Assembly: GCF_001969855.1 (NCBI RefSeq)
Contig: NZ_MRBL01000020.1
Coordinates: 62,001-126,000, forward strand
Reading direction: 5' to 3'
Origin: Bacillus haynesii
GTDB lineage: Bacteria > Bacillota > Bacilli > Bacillales > Bacillaceae
Length of the DNA stretch: 64,000 nucleotides
Shown: piece by piece, positions 42,227-51,755 of the stretch
How positions within the stretch are numbered: the stretch's first letter is position 1
Layout: each line of letters opens with the position of its first letter
Notes under the pieces: model-generated
What the model saw: the letters and a program-made list of their open reading frames with translations, nothing else
What the model was told of the DNA's origin: nothing
Databases searched by the model: none
Made by a program: the position numbers and the translations under genes

Positions 42227-42985
42227 TTATGTCTCTTGCAGCAAGGCTTCGCCTTGCAAGTGTGCGGTGAGCAGTCTGTATGCATGTTCGGCCCTGTCGG
42301 CACTTGGCGGTTCAACCCCTTTTAACGGATAATCCAGGCCAAGCGCCTCCCATTTGTAGACGCCGAGCTTGTGATAAGGAAGAACCTCCACCTTCTGAAC
42401 GTTCGCAAGCGTGCCGATAAACGTGCCGAGGGCCGTTAAATCGTCATCAATATCGGAGATCCCCGGAACCAATACGTGACGGATCCAGACGGGAACTTGA
42501 TGTTCAGCGAGAAACCGGGCAAAATCCAAAATGTGGTCATTCGGCATTCCTGTCAGGTTGATATGTTTTTTTCTGTTGATATGCTTGAGATCAAGCAAAA
42601 CAAGGTCTGTATACTGGATCAGCTCTTTGATCTGCTCTTGAAATGCCGGCGCAGCCGAATAGCATCCGCCGGACGAATCGAGTGCCGTGTGAATGCCGAG
42701 GCTTTTGCATGCTTTGAACAGCTCGATTAAAAATGGTAATTGTAAAAGCGGCTCCCCTCCGCTCACGGTAATACCTCCGCCTGATGATTGAATAAACGGG
42801 AGATAGTGCTGAACATCCTGAACGATTTCAGAAACCGTCATTTGTTGTCCGGTTCCGATTTCCCAAGTATCAGCGTTATGGCAAAATTGACAGCGCATCA
42901 GGCAGCCTTGTGTGAAGACGACATATCTGATGCCTGGGCCGTCGACAGTACCGAATGTTTCGATCGAATGAATATTTCCATCCAT
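42227..42985 (-). CDS. pflA: Pyruvate formate-lyase activating enzyme
   Basis: The start at 42985 (MDGNIHSIETFGTVDGPGIR) follows AGAGGTGA. 252 aa, radical SAM. Cluster ligands are in TQGCLMRCQFCHNADTW (CxxxCxxC). The SAM-binding GGE is in VSGGEPLLQ, and LDLKHINRKKHINLTG is typical of PflA. It installs the glycyl radical on PflB under anaerobic conditions. It is the downstream gene of the pflBA operon; a GC-rich hairpin lies between the two genes. Confidence 0.95.
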   Translation of the reverse strand: MDGNIHSIETFGTVDGPGIRYVVFTQGCLMRCQFCHNADTWEIGTGQQMTVSEIVQDVQHYLPFIQSSGGGITVSGGEPLLQLPFLIELFKACKSLGIHTALDSSGGCYSAAPAFQEQIKELIQYTDLVLLDLKHINRKKHINLTGMPNDHILDFARFLAEHQVPVWIRHVLVPGISDIDDDLTALGTFIGTLANVQKVEVLPYHKLGVYKWEALGLDYPLKGVEPPSADRAEHAYRLLTAHLQGEALLQET

Positions 42986-43011
42986 GATGAAGATCACCTC
43001 TTTTTATGGAG

Positions 43012-43036
43012 GCGGAGCGCCTCGCTCGCGCTCCGC
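43012..43036. repeat. Intercistronic hairpin in pflBA
   Basis: GCGGAGCG and CGCTCCGC arms with a 9-nt loop. On the minus strand no T-run follows, so RNA processing or stabilisation of pflB mRNA is more likely than termination. Confidence 0.5.
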
Positions 43037-43046
43037 TTTTTGCTCG

Positions 43047-45272
43047 TTACATCGATTCATGGAAGGTTCTGCTGATGACGTCTAACTGCTGTTCTTTCGT
43101 CAGCTTAATAAAGTTGACCGCATAGCCTGAGACGCGAATCGTTAACTGCGGATATTCCTCTGGATGTTCCATGGCGTCGAGCAATGTCTCTCTGTTAAAT
43201 ACGTTAACATTTAAGTGATGCCCTGTTTTTGCGGCATATCCGTCAAGGATGCTTGATAAATTGGCGGCGCGGCTCTCTTCATCTTTGCCAAGCGCTTTCG
43301 GGACGATTGAAAAGGTGTTGGATATGCCGTCGAGCGCATAGCTGTAAGGCAGCTTTGCCACTGAAGACAGCGATGCAAGCGTCCCTTTAGTATCGCGGCC
43401 GTGCATCGGATTCGCGCCTGGAGCAAACGGTTCTCCCGCGCGGCGTCCATCCGGCGTATTTCCGGTTTTCTTGCCATAAACAACGTTTGACGTGATCGTT
43501 AAAATTGACATGGTATGAACGGACTGTCGATATGTCTGGTGCTTGCGCAGTTTTTTCATAAAGCGCTTGACAATGTCAACGGCGATCGCGTCGACGCGGT
43601 CATCATTATTTCCGTACTTAGGAAAGTCGCCTTCTGTTTCAAAATCGACCGCAATGCCGTTTTCATCGCGAATCACGTTGACTTTGGCATATTTGACAGC
43701 GCTTAACGAATCGGCCACAACGCTCAAGCCGGCGATCCCGGTGGCCATCGTCCGCAAAATTTCCGTGTCGTGCAGGGCCATTTCAATTCTTTCATAGCAA
43801 TATTTATCATGCATGTAGTGAATGACATTGAGCGTATTGATGTACAAGCCTGCGAGCCATTCCATCGTCTGATCGAATTTATGCATGACCTCGTCATAGT
43901 CCAGCACATCGGAAGCAACCGGCGGCATTTCCGGACCGACTTGCATTTTATGCTTTTCGTCTTTTCCGCCGTTAATCGCATAAAGAAGCGCTTTCGCCAA
44001 GTTGGCGCGTGCTCCGAAGAACTGCATTTGTTTGCCGATTGCCATTGCCGATACACAGCAGGCGATTCCGTAGTCATCTCCGTATTCAGGACGCATGATA
44101 TCGTCATTTTCGTACTGGATCGAGCTTGTTTTAATCGACATTTTGGCACAGTAGTTTTTAAACTTTTGCGGCAGCCTGACAGACCAAAGCACGGTTAAAT
44201 TCGGTTCAGGCGCCGGGCCTAAATTGTCAAGCGTATGCAGGAAACGGAACGAGTTTTTCGTGACGAGGGCGCGTCCGTCGTGCGCCATTCCGCCGATTGA
44301 TTCTGTCACCCACGTCGGATCGCCGCTGAACAGTTCATTGTAGTCAGGTGTGCGCGCAAATTTGACCAAGCGCAGCTTCATGACGAAATGGTCGACAAGT
44401 TCTTGGGCCTCCGGTTCTGTTAATACGCCTGTTTTTAAATCTCTTTCGATGTAAATATCAAGGAACGTGGACACGCGGCCAAGGCTCATTGCTGCTCCGT
44501 TTTGCTCTTTAATGGCAGCTAAATAGGCGAAATACAGCCATTGAAATGCTTCTCTTGCATTCGCCGCAGGCTCGGAAATGTCAAATCCATAGCTTGCTGC
44601 AAGCGCTTTAAGTTCGTTCAATGCTCGGATTTGTTCTGACAGTTCTTCACGAAGGCGGATGTTTTCTTCAGACATCACCCGAGAGGTGCCGGTCGCATCT
44701 TTTTTCTTTTCATCGATCAAAAAATCCACGCCGTAAAGCGCCACTCTCCGGTAATCACCGATGATGCGCCCGCGCCCGTAAGCATCAGGCAGTCCGGTAA
44801 TGATTCCGACTTTTCGGGCGAGCTTCATTTCGTCCGTATACGCGTCAAACACGCCTTGGTTATGGGTTTTGCGGTAATCGGTAAAGATTTTTTCCACTTC
44901 TTCATTCAGTTCAAAACCATAGGATTCACATGCCTGTTTTGCCATGCGAATGCCGCCGAAAGGCTGAAGCGACCGTTTAAACGGCTCATCGGTTTGAACG
45001 CCGACGACTTTTTCCAAGCCTTTGTCCAAATATCCGGGACCGTGCGAGGTGATCGTTGAGACGATCTCTGTATCCATATCAAGGACGCCTCCGTTTTCAC
45101 GCTCTTTTTTTGTCAAATCCATTACATGATCCCATAATGCCGATGTAGCTTCAGTCGGAGGTTCGAGAAACGATTCGTCACCTTGATATGGCTCAAAGTT
45201 CGAGAGAATAAAATCGCGGACATTGACTTCTTTTTGCCAAACGTTTGTGGTGAAACCTTTCCATTGTTCCAT
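43047..45272 (-). CDS. pflB: Pyruvate formate-lyase (formate C-acetyltransferase)
   Basis: 741 aa. Catalytic Cys pair in GIACCVSAM, glycyl radical loop RVSGYAVNF about 30 residues from the end, and the N-terminal [20 protein letters not shown]. It cleaves pyruvate with CoA to acetyl-CoA and formate during mixed-acid fermentation. RBS AGAGGGGG. B. subtilis 168 lacks pfl, whereas B. licheniformis relatives have it. Fnr and Rex boxes are upstream. Confidence 0.96.
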   Translation of the reverse strand: MEQWKGFTTNVWQKEVNVRDFILSNFEPYQGDESFLEPPTEATSALWDHVMDLTKKERENGGVLDMDTEIVSTITSHGPGYLDKGLEKVVGVQTDEPFKRSLQPFGGIRMAKQACESYGFELNEEVEKIFTDYRKTHNQGVFDAYTDEMKLARKVGIITGLPDAYGRGRIIGDYRRVALYGVDFLIDEKKKDATGTSRVMSEENIRLREELSEQIRALNELKALAASYGFDISEPAANAREAFQWLYFAYLAAIKEQNGAAMSLGRVSTFLDIYIERDLKTGVLTEPEAQELVDHFVMKLRLVKFARTPDYNELFSGDPTWVTESIGGMAHDGRALVTKNSFRFLHTLDNLGPAPEPNLTVLWSVRLPQKFKNYCAKMSIKTSSIQYENDDIMRPEYGDDYGIACCVSAMAIGKQMQFFGARANLAKALLYAINGGKDEKHKMQVGPEMPPVASDVLDYDEVMHKFDQTMEWLAGLYINTLNVIHYMHDKYCYERIEMALHDTEILRTMATGIAGLSVVADSLSAVKYAKVNVIRDENGIAVDFETEGDFPKYGNNDDRVDAIAVDIVKRFMKKLRKHQTYRQSVHTMSILTITSNVVYGKKTGNTPDGRRAGEPFAPGANPMHGRDTKGTLASLSSVAKLPYSYALDGISNTFSIVPKALGKDEESRAANLSSILDGYAAKTGHHLNVNVFNRETLLDAMEHPEEYPQLTIRVSGYAVNFIKLTKEQQLDVISRTFHESM

Positions 45273-45352
45273 TTAAATCCCCCTCTTTTTCAAGTTGAAA
45301 TGATATAACAGTTGTTGCATTTATATCTTATGTTGAATATAACAGGTTTGAA

Positions 45353-45368
45353 TGTGATAAATATCACA
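45353..45368. promoter_or_regulatory. Fnr box upstream of pflB
   Basis: TGTGA-TAAATA-TCACA, a perfect match to the Bacillus Fnr/CRP-type consensus TGTGA-N6-TCACA. It lies 81 bp upstream of the pflB ATG. Confidence 0.8.
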
Positions 45369-45372
45369 TATT

Positions 45373-45390
45373 TTGTGAAATAGTTAACAA
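45373..45390. promoter_or_regulatory. Rex box upstream of pflB
   Basis: TTGTGAA-ATAG-TTAACAA, one mismatch to TTGTGAA-N4-TTCACAA. It is 4 bp upstream of the Fnr box as the gene reads. Confidence 0.65.
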
Positions 45391-45508
45391 ATTTGAGAAA
45401 GTTCTTTGAACATCGCGTTTTTTCCTAATATAGGATGTTGTTTGAAGCCATTTTCTTATGTAAATCTGTATTATAATAAAATCAAATAAAAAGAAAACTG
45501 TTATATAA

Positions 45509-45533
45509 AAAAGCCGGCATAAAAGCCGGCTTT
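45509..45533 (-). terminator. Terminator of glycosyltransferase gene
   Basis: AAAGCCGGC and GCCGGCTTT arms, 6-nt loop; TTTTTTATAT follows on the minus strand. Confidence 0.85.
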
Positions 45534-45550
45534 CACAAAAGTATTTATCA

Positions 45551-47050
45551 TCAGCCGATGGATACGGTCTGATTGCCGAATGCTTCGATGGTGCTTTTCA
45601 AGACGTAGCGGCCTCGCGGGAGCTGGTGAAATTCATAGCACCCTTTCGAATCGATCGCTTTTGTCTGCAGCAAAACGCCTGACAGATCATAAACATGAAT
45701 GTAATGTTCCTCTTTTTCAAGTTGGCTTTTGAGGTGTTCCGGGATTTCCCCGGCTATCGTGTACGCCGCTTCTGACGTTTTCTTTTCACCGATTTGATCG
45801 AGGATTTCCAGGTCCAGACCCTGTTCTTTTCGATGATTTTTGCGGGGCCGCTCTGCGCGTTTTTGTGCCTCGAATGTTTGATACAGGTTTTCGATCGACC
45901 TCATATGAACGCTGATATCCCAATGTTTCATAGCTTTTTGAAACGCTTGGCGGGCCAATTTTTGCCGGGCTTTGTCATCTTCGAGCAGCAGGCGCAGCTT
46001 TTCAGCAAGCGCTTCGCTGTCTGCCGGGGGAACAAGCAAGCCGTCCGCACCGTCGTCAATGATTTCTTTTATCCCGCCTACGCTTGCCGCCAGAACAGGT
46101 TTTGCGGAGAACTGCCCTTCCAGGATGACGAGCGGAAATGTATCGTGAAGCGACGGCAAAACAATGACATCACTAATATTCATTAAGTGGGGCATATCTT
46201 TTCGCTTTCCGAGAAAAGAGACCGCCGACGCGATACCGAGCTTTTCGGACAGGCTTTGCAGCGTTTCGAGCTCCGGGCCCTCGCCTGCGAGAAGGCAGTG
46301 AAAATCATCCCTTTCGCACCGCAGTTTATAAAGCGCTTCGATCAAGTAGCGGTGTCCTTTCACAGGTACGAGCCGCGCCGGACAGAGAATGATCTTTTTT
46401 CCTTGATGCGGGCGGTTTTTTGGGAGATGACTTTTCTTTTCGATAAAGGGTGTTTTTACAATTCCATACGGGATGACTCGAATGTTCGAAGGTGTCACAC
46501 CAATTTGAATCAGCTCGTGTTTCAGCCATTCGCACGGAACGGCCACAACGTCTCCAGACATTGCGCCCAAACATTCTTCGATTTTCATATATTGTTGTTC
46601 CTGGCCGCTTTTCTCGTCATATTCCCCGGTAATCTTTGCTTCGTGATATTTAAAGTTATGGAGGGAAACGATTAAAGGCGTATGCTGGGGTTTGGAACGG
46701 GCCAGTGCTCTTGCCGTCATAAAATCGTGGCAGTGGATCAAGTCATACTTCTCTAGATCAAACTGTTTAACAGCTTGTTCCAAACTGTAGCGCTCCATTT
46801 CACGCCAATATATCCACAGGGGATATTTTGCGGTGTAAGCCGTTTGAAGACGATGAATCAGCTCATGTTTTAACCGGTGTTTATCGGTCGGCTGCTGATC
46901 AGCAACCTGAATGTTGAGCCACCGGGTATCGTGCGACATTAAATCGACAGAATGCCCTTTTCCTTCCAAGCTTTTTCGAAGTATATCAATATAGGTAGAC
47001 GGGCCGTTTGTATGTGGGGAGTATCGATAATAAGCCAGCAAAATGTTCAT
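45551..47050 (-). CDS. GT4 glycosyltransferase with extra C-terminal beta domain
   Basis: The start at 47050 (MNILLAYYRYSPHTNGPSTY) follows GGGGGAA. 499 aa. The GT-B fold has an N-terminal IHCHDFMTARALA region, then CPARLVPVKGHRYLIEAL, LLAGEGPELETLQSL and the donor-binding PSLHDTFPLVILEGQFSAKPVLA with ASVGGIKEII (EX7E). Residues from about 430 form an additional domain, HIYVYDLSGVLLQTKAIDSK plus YEFHQLPRGRYVLKSTIEAFG, a carboxypeptidase-regulatory/CNA-B-like beta-sandwich. Such a fusion is uncommon. The acceptor is unknown; a cell-surface polymer or spore glycan is possible. Confidence 0.87.
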   Translation of the reverse strand: MNILLAYYRYSPHTNGPSTYIDILRKSLEGKGHSVDLMSHDTRWLNIQVADQQPTDKHRLKHELIHRLQTAYTAKYPLWIYWREMERYSLEQAVKQFDLEKYDLIHCHDFMTARALARSKPQHTPLIVSLHNFKYHEAKITGEYDEKSGQEQQYMKIEECLGAMSGDVVAVPCEWLKHELIQIGVTPSNIRVIPYGIVKTPFIEKKSHLPKNRPHQGKKIILCPARLVPVKGHRYLIEALYKLRCERDDFHCLLAGEGPELETLQSLSEKLGIASAVSFLGKRKDMPHLMNISDVIVLPSLHDTFPLVILEGQFSAKPVLAASVGGIKEIIDDGADGLLVPPADSEALAEKLRLLLEDDKARQKLARQAFQKAMKHWDISVHMRSIENLYQTFEAQKRAERPRKNHRKEQGLDLEILDQIGEKKTSEAAYTIAGEIPEHLKSQLEKEEHYIHVYDLSGVLLQTKAIDSKGCYEFHQLPRGRYVLKSTIEAFGNQTVSIG

Positions 47051-47156
47051 ATATTTCCCCCTGTCTGCTGTTAATCTTATAGAAAATGAATCTCTTAGCA
47101 TTATATGGCCGCAGCTGAAAAAAGTACGCAGTGAATAGAAGCCTTATCAATAAGAA

Positions 47157-47180
47157 AACCCATTGCCTGTCGCAATGGGA
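47157..47180 (-). terminator. Terminator of dacC
   Basis: CCCATTGC and GCAATGGG arms, 5-nt loop; TTTTCTTATT follows on the minus strand. Confidence 0.8.
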
Positions 47181-47184
47181 GGTG

Positions 47185-48657
47185 TCATGAAGAAGCTAAT
47201 ATTTGAACGATTTTGTCTTCAATATCCTTTCCTTTCTCATCATCCACGAGCTGATTGAGGAGAATCGAGAAAATCAACGTCTTTCCGCTTTCAGTATCAA
47301 TATAGCCCGACAATGAACTGACGGTTGAAAGAGAACCTGTTTTCGCCCTGACTTTGCCTTTTAGAGCCGGGTCTTTCAGCCGGTTTCTTAATGTGCCGCC
47401 GACCATTCTGTCGCTTTCCCCCGCAACCGGGAGTGAACGGGCAAACGACGGAAACCATCTCTCGTTTTGAACGGAATACAATAGCTTTGTGATCTGGTCG
47501 GCAGAAATCAAATTGATATGCGAGATGCCTGACCCGTCTCTGAGAACAATCTTTTCTGTGTCCATTCCAAATCCCTGCAGTTCTGAATTTAACACTTCCA
47601 GACCTTGATCCCAGCTTCCTTCACGTCTCACGGCCCTTCCCATTTCCTTGAGCAGTGTTTCGCCATGGCCGTTGTTGCTGAGCTTCATAAAGGGAATCAT
47701 CAGCTCTGACAGCGGCATGGATTGATGCGCGGTGATACGGCGCGCTTTTTTTGGCGTTTTGCCGGTTTTAGTCTTTCCCATGATTCGAATGCCTTGTTGA
47801 TGTAAAGCCTGTTTAAATAAATCGAGTGCATATTCTGACGGCTCCCAAACCGCAACCCATTGTCTGACCCTTGAAGCGCCTTGTGGAATCGTCCCTTTGA
47901 TTTGGATTGTATTTCCGCCGTGTTCCCTTTTAATCGTAATATCTTTTTTTCCATCTGCAGCAACGGTCTTGGCATCGTTTTCGATTTTGATATGGTTTGT
48001 TTGCGGGGTGAGCGATACAGCGGGTTTTTTTCCGGTTTTGCTGTCAGGATTCACGTCGATTATGACCGTTCCGGCATCATAGTCTTCATTAGGCGAAGCC
48101 GTTAAAGCTGAGATCTGAGCTCCGTAGTATGCGTCTTCATCGGTCCAGGAAAGGTCTGGAGAGTAGCGGATCTCATCGTACCAGGAATCGTCGCCGATCA
48201 AGTCTCCCCTGATGACTTTGATCCCTTGTTTTCGGAGTGCTTCGGCCATTTGCTGAAAGTCCGCTGTCAAAAGTGTCGGATCGCCTTGTCCTTTTATATA
48301 AAGGCTGCCTTTGAGTGTGCCCGCGACTCGCGCTCCGTCTGCCAACACCTCTGTAGGAAAGGTATAGTCCTCGCCCAGGACGGAAAAGGCAGCTGCTGCC
48401 GTTAAAAGCTTCAGATTGGACGCCGGTCTCATCCGTGTATCGCCCATATGGCCGTATATCATTTTCCCGCTTTCCGCGGACCTGACGCTGATGCCTGCGA
48501 GCGCTCCTTTTAAATCAGGCTCGGTCTTTAACAGCTGATCGATTTGCTCTTTGAGCCCGGCGCCTTTTTCCCCGGCGGCCAAGCCGTCTATGCTGCCGGC
48601 CAAAGTCAATACAAAGATCATCATGATACACAGGCAAAGCTTCATATTTTTCTTCAT
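47185..48657 (-). CDS. dacC: D-alanyl-D-alanine carboxypeptidase (PBP4a)
   Basis: 490 aa, same length as B. subtilis DacC. Signal peptide residues 1-28 ([20 protein letters not shown]). Class C penicillin-binding motifs: SxxK in [15 protein letters not shown], SxN in [16 protein letters not shown] and KTG in [16 protein letters not shown]. The large insert between SxxK and SxN is typical of PBP4a. It trims peptidoglycan stem peptides outside the membrane. In B. subtilis dacC adjoins the plipastatin genes; here it lies about 13 kb from the NRPS. Confidence 0.95.
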   Translation of the reverse strand: MKKNMKLCLCIMMIFVLTLAGSIDGLAAGEKGAGLKEQIDQLLKTEPDLKGALAGISVRSAESGKMIYGHMGDTRMRPASNLKLLTAAAAFSVLGEDYTFPTEVLADGARVAGTLKGSLYIKGQGDPTLLTADFQQMAEALRKQGIKVIRGDLIGDDSWYDEIRYSPDLSWTDEDAYYGAQISALTASPNEDYDAGTVIIDVNPDSKTGKKPAVSLTPQTNHIKIENDAKTVAADGKKDITIKREHGGNTIQIKGTIPQGASRVRQWVAVWEPSEYALDLFKQALHQQGIRIMGKTKTGKTPKKARRITAHQSMPLSELMIPFMKLSNNGHGETLLKEMGRAVRREGSWDQGLEVLNSELQGFGMDTEKIVLRDGSGISHINLISADQITKLLYSVQNERWFPSFARSLPVAGESDRMVGGTLRNRLKDPALKGKVRAKTGSLSTVSSLSGYIDTESGKTLIFSILLNQLVDDEKGKDIEDKIVQILASS

Positions 48658-48719
48658 CGGATATCCCGCCTCCCGCTTATGTTTTAATACTTTATTGCAA
48701 AGTGCGGCGGGTTATACTC

Positions 48720-49436
48720 CTATTGATCGGTTTTCATCAAAAACCTGCGGTATAAAAACAGCAGTATCATAATGTGCAGCACAACTCCGATGATGCCGAA
48801 AACGAGAACAAACCCTTCATGAGAAGTTCCCGCCAAGTACGTTTTCGCTGTCCAATAAGTCGGCGTGAAAACGCCGAAAAGCTGCCACGGCAAAGGAATA
48901 AAATAAACCGCGGCCGGCATGAGAGTGAGCAGGCTGAATCCTTTCATTAAAGCGAGCCCTTCCACTTTGTTCGAAGCATAGGCAGCTAAAAGCAGCGTGT
49001 AAATCGGGGCTTCAAGCGTGACCATGATCAGGACGAACAAAAGGTGCACAACACCAGGCGTCATTAAACCGCCGGACGCAAACAGCAAAATGCTGTAGCA
49101 TAAAGTGAGTGCCATCGGCAGGATGAGACGGATCATGACATATCCGCGCTTCGACATGGGCGTCACGGCAAAATACTGAATCATATTTTCGTCGCGCTCA
49201 TCAAGCAGGATAAACCCCGACATGACACCGAGAATCAGAGGAATGAACAGCATGGCAAGGCTCATGATCAAATGACGGTATGGGGTGATATTGAATTCCG
49301 TCAATTCAGCTGACAAAGGAATGCCTGTTGCAGTCACGATGATGAGCAGAAAAGGCGCCAGCCCGTAAAAAGCGAGCATTGAATCGCGTCTGATCTGTTT
49401 CATATCCCCGCGTATCAGCTGAATGATTTTCATCAT
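48720..49436 (-). CDS. ABC-2 permease subunit B
   Basis: 238 aa, six membrane spans. ATG overlaps the preceding stop (ATGA). SGFILLDERDENMIQYFAVTPMSKRGYVMIRLILP is the cytosolic loop typical of ABC-2 exporters. It pairs with the other permease and the ATPase upstream to form a heterodimeric-permease exporter controlled by the TetR gene at 50967. Substrate unknown. Confidence 0.85.
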   Translation of the reverse strand: MMKIIQLIRGDMKQIRRDSMLAFYGLAPFLLIIVTATGIPLSAELTEFNITPYRHLIMSLAMLFIPLILGVMSGFILLDERDENMIQYFAVTPMSKRGYVMIRLILPMALTLCYSILLFASGGLMTPGVVHLLFVLIMVTLEAPIYTLLLAAYASNKVEGLALMKGFSLLTLMPAAVYFIPLPWQLFGVFTPTYWTAKTYLAGTSHEGFVLVFGIIGVVLHIMILLFLYRRFLMKTDQ

Positions 49437-50143
49437 CGCGTATCACCTCCGCCAAGCTTTAAAGTGATAAATGTTTGGAGTGAATGCCTCGCCCACAAAT
49501 ACGCGGCTCCGTTCCATAACAAGAGGACGGAAATCGCGTAGATGAGCTCCCACTGCTGAAGATCGGTAAATGCGGAACCCAACAGCATGAATGAGGCCCT
49601 TGACGGCAGAGCGTAAAACAGCGGGCTGCTCCAAATGCCCGCTACTTCAAACAAAGGCAGAACAAACACAAAGGTGCTCAAAGAAGACAAAAAGAAAAAT
49701 CCATTTAAGGTTTCGCACCGCACCGCCAAACCTAAGCCGATCATCGTGAAGAAAAATGAAGTGAAAAGCACGCCGCAAGCAAACAAACCGGAATGTGTTC
49801 CAAAGCCAAACACGCTGCTGTGGATGAAAATGCTCGATCCGAGAGACAAAACGGACAGGGACGCCGTTTTGGAAAGAATATACTCACTTGCACTTAGCGG
49901 CGTTACAAACAGGCTGTCAAGGATGTTTTGCCCTTTCTCAAGTAAAACAAGGCCCCCGATGAAGAAAAACCCCAGAACGCCCGGATCTGAAAATGTCAAA
50001 GCAATGTTAGCCGCCTCCCTGTATTCAACCGGAAGAAACTGCAATACGGCGATATACACCGTGCTGATCAGCAAATAGGCATAATAAAAACCGTGCTTGA
50101 ACTGAAGTTTGATATCGTGGGAAATCGCTGATAAAATCCTCAA
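49433..50143 (-). CDS. ABC-2 permease subunit A
   Basis: 236 aa; TTG start overlapping the ATPase stop (TTGA), RBS GGGGAGG. Six spans; EKGQNILDSLFVTPLSASEYILSKTASL is the conserved cytosolic loop. It is similar in layout to its partner at 48720 but clearly diverged. All four genes of this operon overlap by 4 bp, implying translational coupling. Confidence 0.85.
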   Translation of the reverse strand: MRILSAISHDIKLQFKHGFYYAYLLISTVYIAVLQFLPVEYREAANIALTFSDPGVLGFFFIGGLVLLEKGQNILDSLFVTPLSASEYILSKTASLSVLSLGSSIFIHSSVFGFGTHSGLFACGVLFTSFFFTMIGLGLAVRCETLNGFFFLSSLSTFVFVLPLFEVAGIWSSPLFYALPSRASFMLLGSAFTDLQQWELIYAISVLLLWNGAAYLWARHSLQTFITLKLGGGDTR

Positions 50144-50970
50144 CTTAAACGCCTCCCCGTCACTTCGATAAATATGTCTTCAAGCGACGCTTCTTGGGAA
50201 TGGATTGTTTCCACAGGGTGTTCCTTGATCAAGTTCAAAAATTCCGGGCTGCTGCCGATCTGATCAAGGTCGAAATGAGCGGTTTCCAACTGTCTGTGGC
50301 TGCGGTACTCCACTTTTACATGCTTTTTTCCTTTTTGCACTTTCAAGGCGCGCGGAGAATCAATCAAAGCCACGCGGTCGCAGATTTCTTCAGCTGTTTG
50401 CATGTGGTGTGTTGTGATCAGGATCGTCTTCCCCTCCGCCTTTTTATTCAGAATGAGCTGTTTTAATTTCTTGGCATGAACGGGATCGAGGCCTGAAGTC
50501 GGTTCGTCTAGAAATAAAAGATCAGGCTGATTGATCAGGGCTCTTGAAAAATTCAGCCTCATTTTCATGCCTTTTGAGTAGGCGGATACTTTTGTCCGGC
50601 CGTAATCTTCAAGGCCCGTTAAAGCGAGCAGCGCTTCCGGCTCCTCGGTTTCAGATGCATACAAGGAACGGAACAAATTTAAGTTTTCCAGCGCAGTCAA
50701 TCGTTGATAGAAATTCGGAAATTCAAAGGCGACGCCGATTTTCTCATAAAAGGAGCTGCCGGCTTGGTTCAGTTCTTTTCCCATCACAGAGACCCGGCCT
50801 TCATATTGCTTTAAAATACCGATTAATATTTTTTGAATCGTGCTTTTTCCGGCGCCGGACGGCCCGAGAAATCCAAAAATTTCCCCCTTTTGAATCGAAA
50901 AATCGATCCCTTTCAATACAGGCGTTTTTTGTCCGGGATATGTGAAGCGAAGCCCGCTGACTTCAATCAT
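50140..50970 (-). CDS. ABC exporter ATP-binding protein
   Basis: 276 aa. Walker A GPSGAGKSTIQKI, signature YSKGMKMRLNFSRAL, Walker B LLFLDEPTSGLDP, H-loop ILITTHHMQTAEEI. The C-terminal part (HFDLDQIGSSPEFLNL, QEASLEDIFIEVTGRRLS) is of the CcmA/DrrA type. It starts at ATG overlapping the TetR stop, AAGGAGG upstream. Confidence 0.93.
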   Translation of the reverse strand: MIEVSGLRFTYPGQKTPVLKGIDFSIQKGEIFGFLGPSGAGKSTIQKILIGILKQYEGRVSVMGKELNQAGSSFYEKIGVAFEFPNFYQRLTALENLNLFRSLYASETEEPEALLALTGLEDYGRTKVSAYSKGMKMRLNFSRALINQPDLLFLDEPTSGLDPVHAKKLKQLILNKKAEGKTILITTHHMQTAEEICDRVALIDSPRALKVQKGKKHVKVEYRSHRQLETAHFDLDQIGSSPEFLNLIKEHPVETIHSQEASLEDIFIEVTGRRLS

Positions 50971-51575
50971 GAGCTTTCATCCTCCTTGGCCGAAAGCCCC
51001 TGTCCGATCAATTCGATAAGCAAATCCATCGTTTCTTCGTAACGATCTTCCCCAATGTTTGTTTTTTGAAAGGATAAAAGAACAACGGCGCGAATCACGC
51101 TGATGATCGTCTCCGGTTTTTTTCTGACAAGCCGGCCTTTTTCCTGGCCCATTTCAATTAAAGGCTTGAAAAAATCTTCGTCGCTGGCGAAATGCGCCTT
51201 AAGCTTTTCTTCGGGGAGTTTGCGGAAGAGCGTCTCCATTAAGTTTTCATCATAAACTTGGCGAATGTACGGGTTATGTTCCATCACCGTCAGTGCTTCA
51301 CGCAAAAACTGTGCAAATGTTTTCCCGCTTTCAGAAAATGAGGCTTCAAGCTGGGCGCGGATCTTTTTTTCTTCCTGCTGCAAAATCTCAAAATAAAGCT
51401 CCTCTTTCGAATCGAAAAATGTATAAAATGAGCCTTGGGCAATCCCTGCTGAGGCTGTTAATTCACCGACGCTCGTTTTCTTCAATCCAAGCTGTGCAAA
51501 AAGCTCTCTTCCGCTTTGCACTAGTGCTGAACGGATCGCTTCCTTCTCTTTTTCGGTAAATTTGGGCACAGACAT
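50967..51575 (-). CDS. TetR-family repressor of the ABC exporter operon
   Basis: 202 aa from ATG 51575; a GTG two codons later has better RBS spacing (GAGGAG, 8 nt). N-terminal HTH: ALVQSGRELFAQLGLKKTSV, GELTASAGIAQGSFYTFFDS KEELY. The C-terminal ligand domain is divergent. It is the first gene of the operon and a perfect inverted repeat lies in its promoter region, so autorepression is likely. The inducer is unknown. Confidence 0.92.
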   Translation of the reverse strand: MSVPKFTEKEKEAIRSALVQSGRELFAQLGLKKTSVGELTASAGIAQGSFYTFFDSKEELYFEILQQEEKKIRAQLEASFSESGKTFAQFLREALTVMEHNPYIRQVYDENLMETLFRKLPEEKLKAHFASDEDFFKPLIEMGQEKGRLVRKKPETIISVIRAVVLLSFQKTNIGEDRYEETMDLLIELIGQGLSAKEDESS

Positions 51576-51594
51576 CTCTCCTCAATCCATAAAC

Positions 51595-51623
51595 ATATGA
51601 ATAATTTTATTTTATATTCATAT
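51595..51623. promoter_or_regulatory. Putative TetR operator
   Basis: Perfect arms ATATGAATA and TATTCATAT with an 11-bp spacer, 20 bp upstream of the regulator ATG. Confidence 0.65.
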
Positions 51624-51710
51624 AATGCGCTGCGATTCCGCTCTTGTCAATATATTTTGGTTCAAATTTACCACAATATTTTCATTTGCCCGTCAAATTT
51701 AAAGCAAAAA

Positions 51711-51746
51711 AAAGCACCACTTATAGTTTAAACTATAAGTAGCGCT
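51711..51746 (-). terminator. Terminator of yjlC-ndh
   Basis: Perfect 22-bp palindrome ACTTATAGTTT/AAACTATAAGT extended by GCAC/GCGC-type pairs; TTTTTTTT follows on the minus strand. Confidence 0.85.
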
Positions 51747-51755
51747 TCATTTCCA

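Noticed and set aside
43724-44149. Long overlapping frames inside pflB on both strands
   Set aside because: They are shadows of a highly conserved pflB reading frame with all catalytic motifs.
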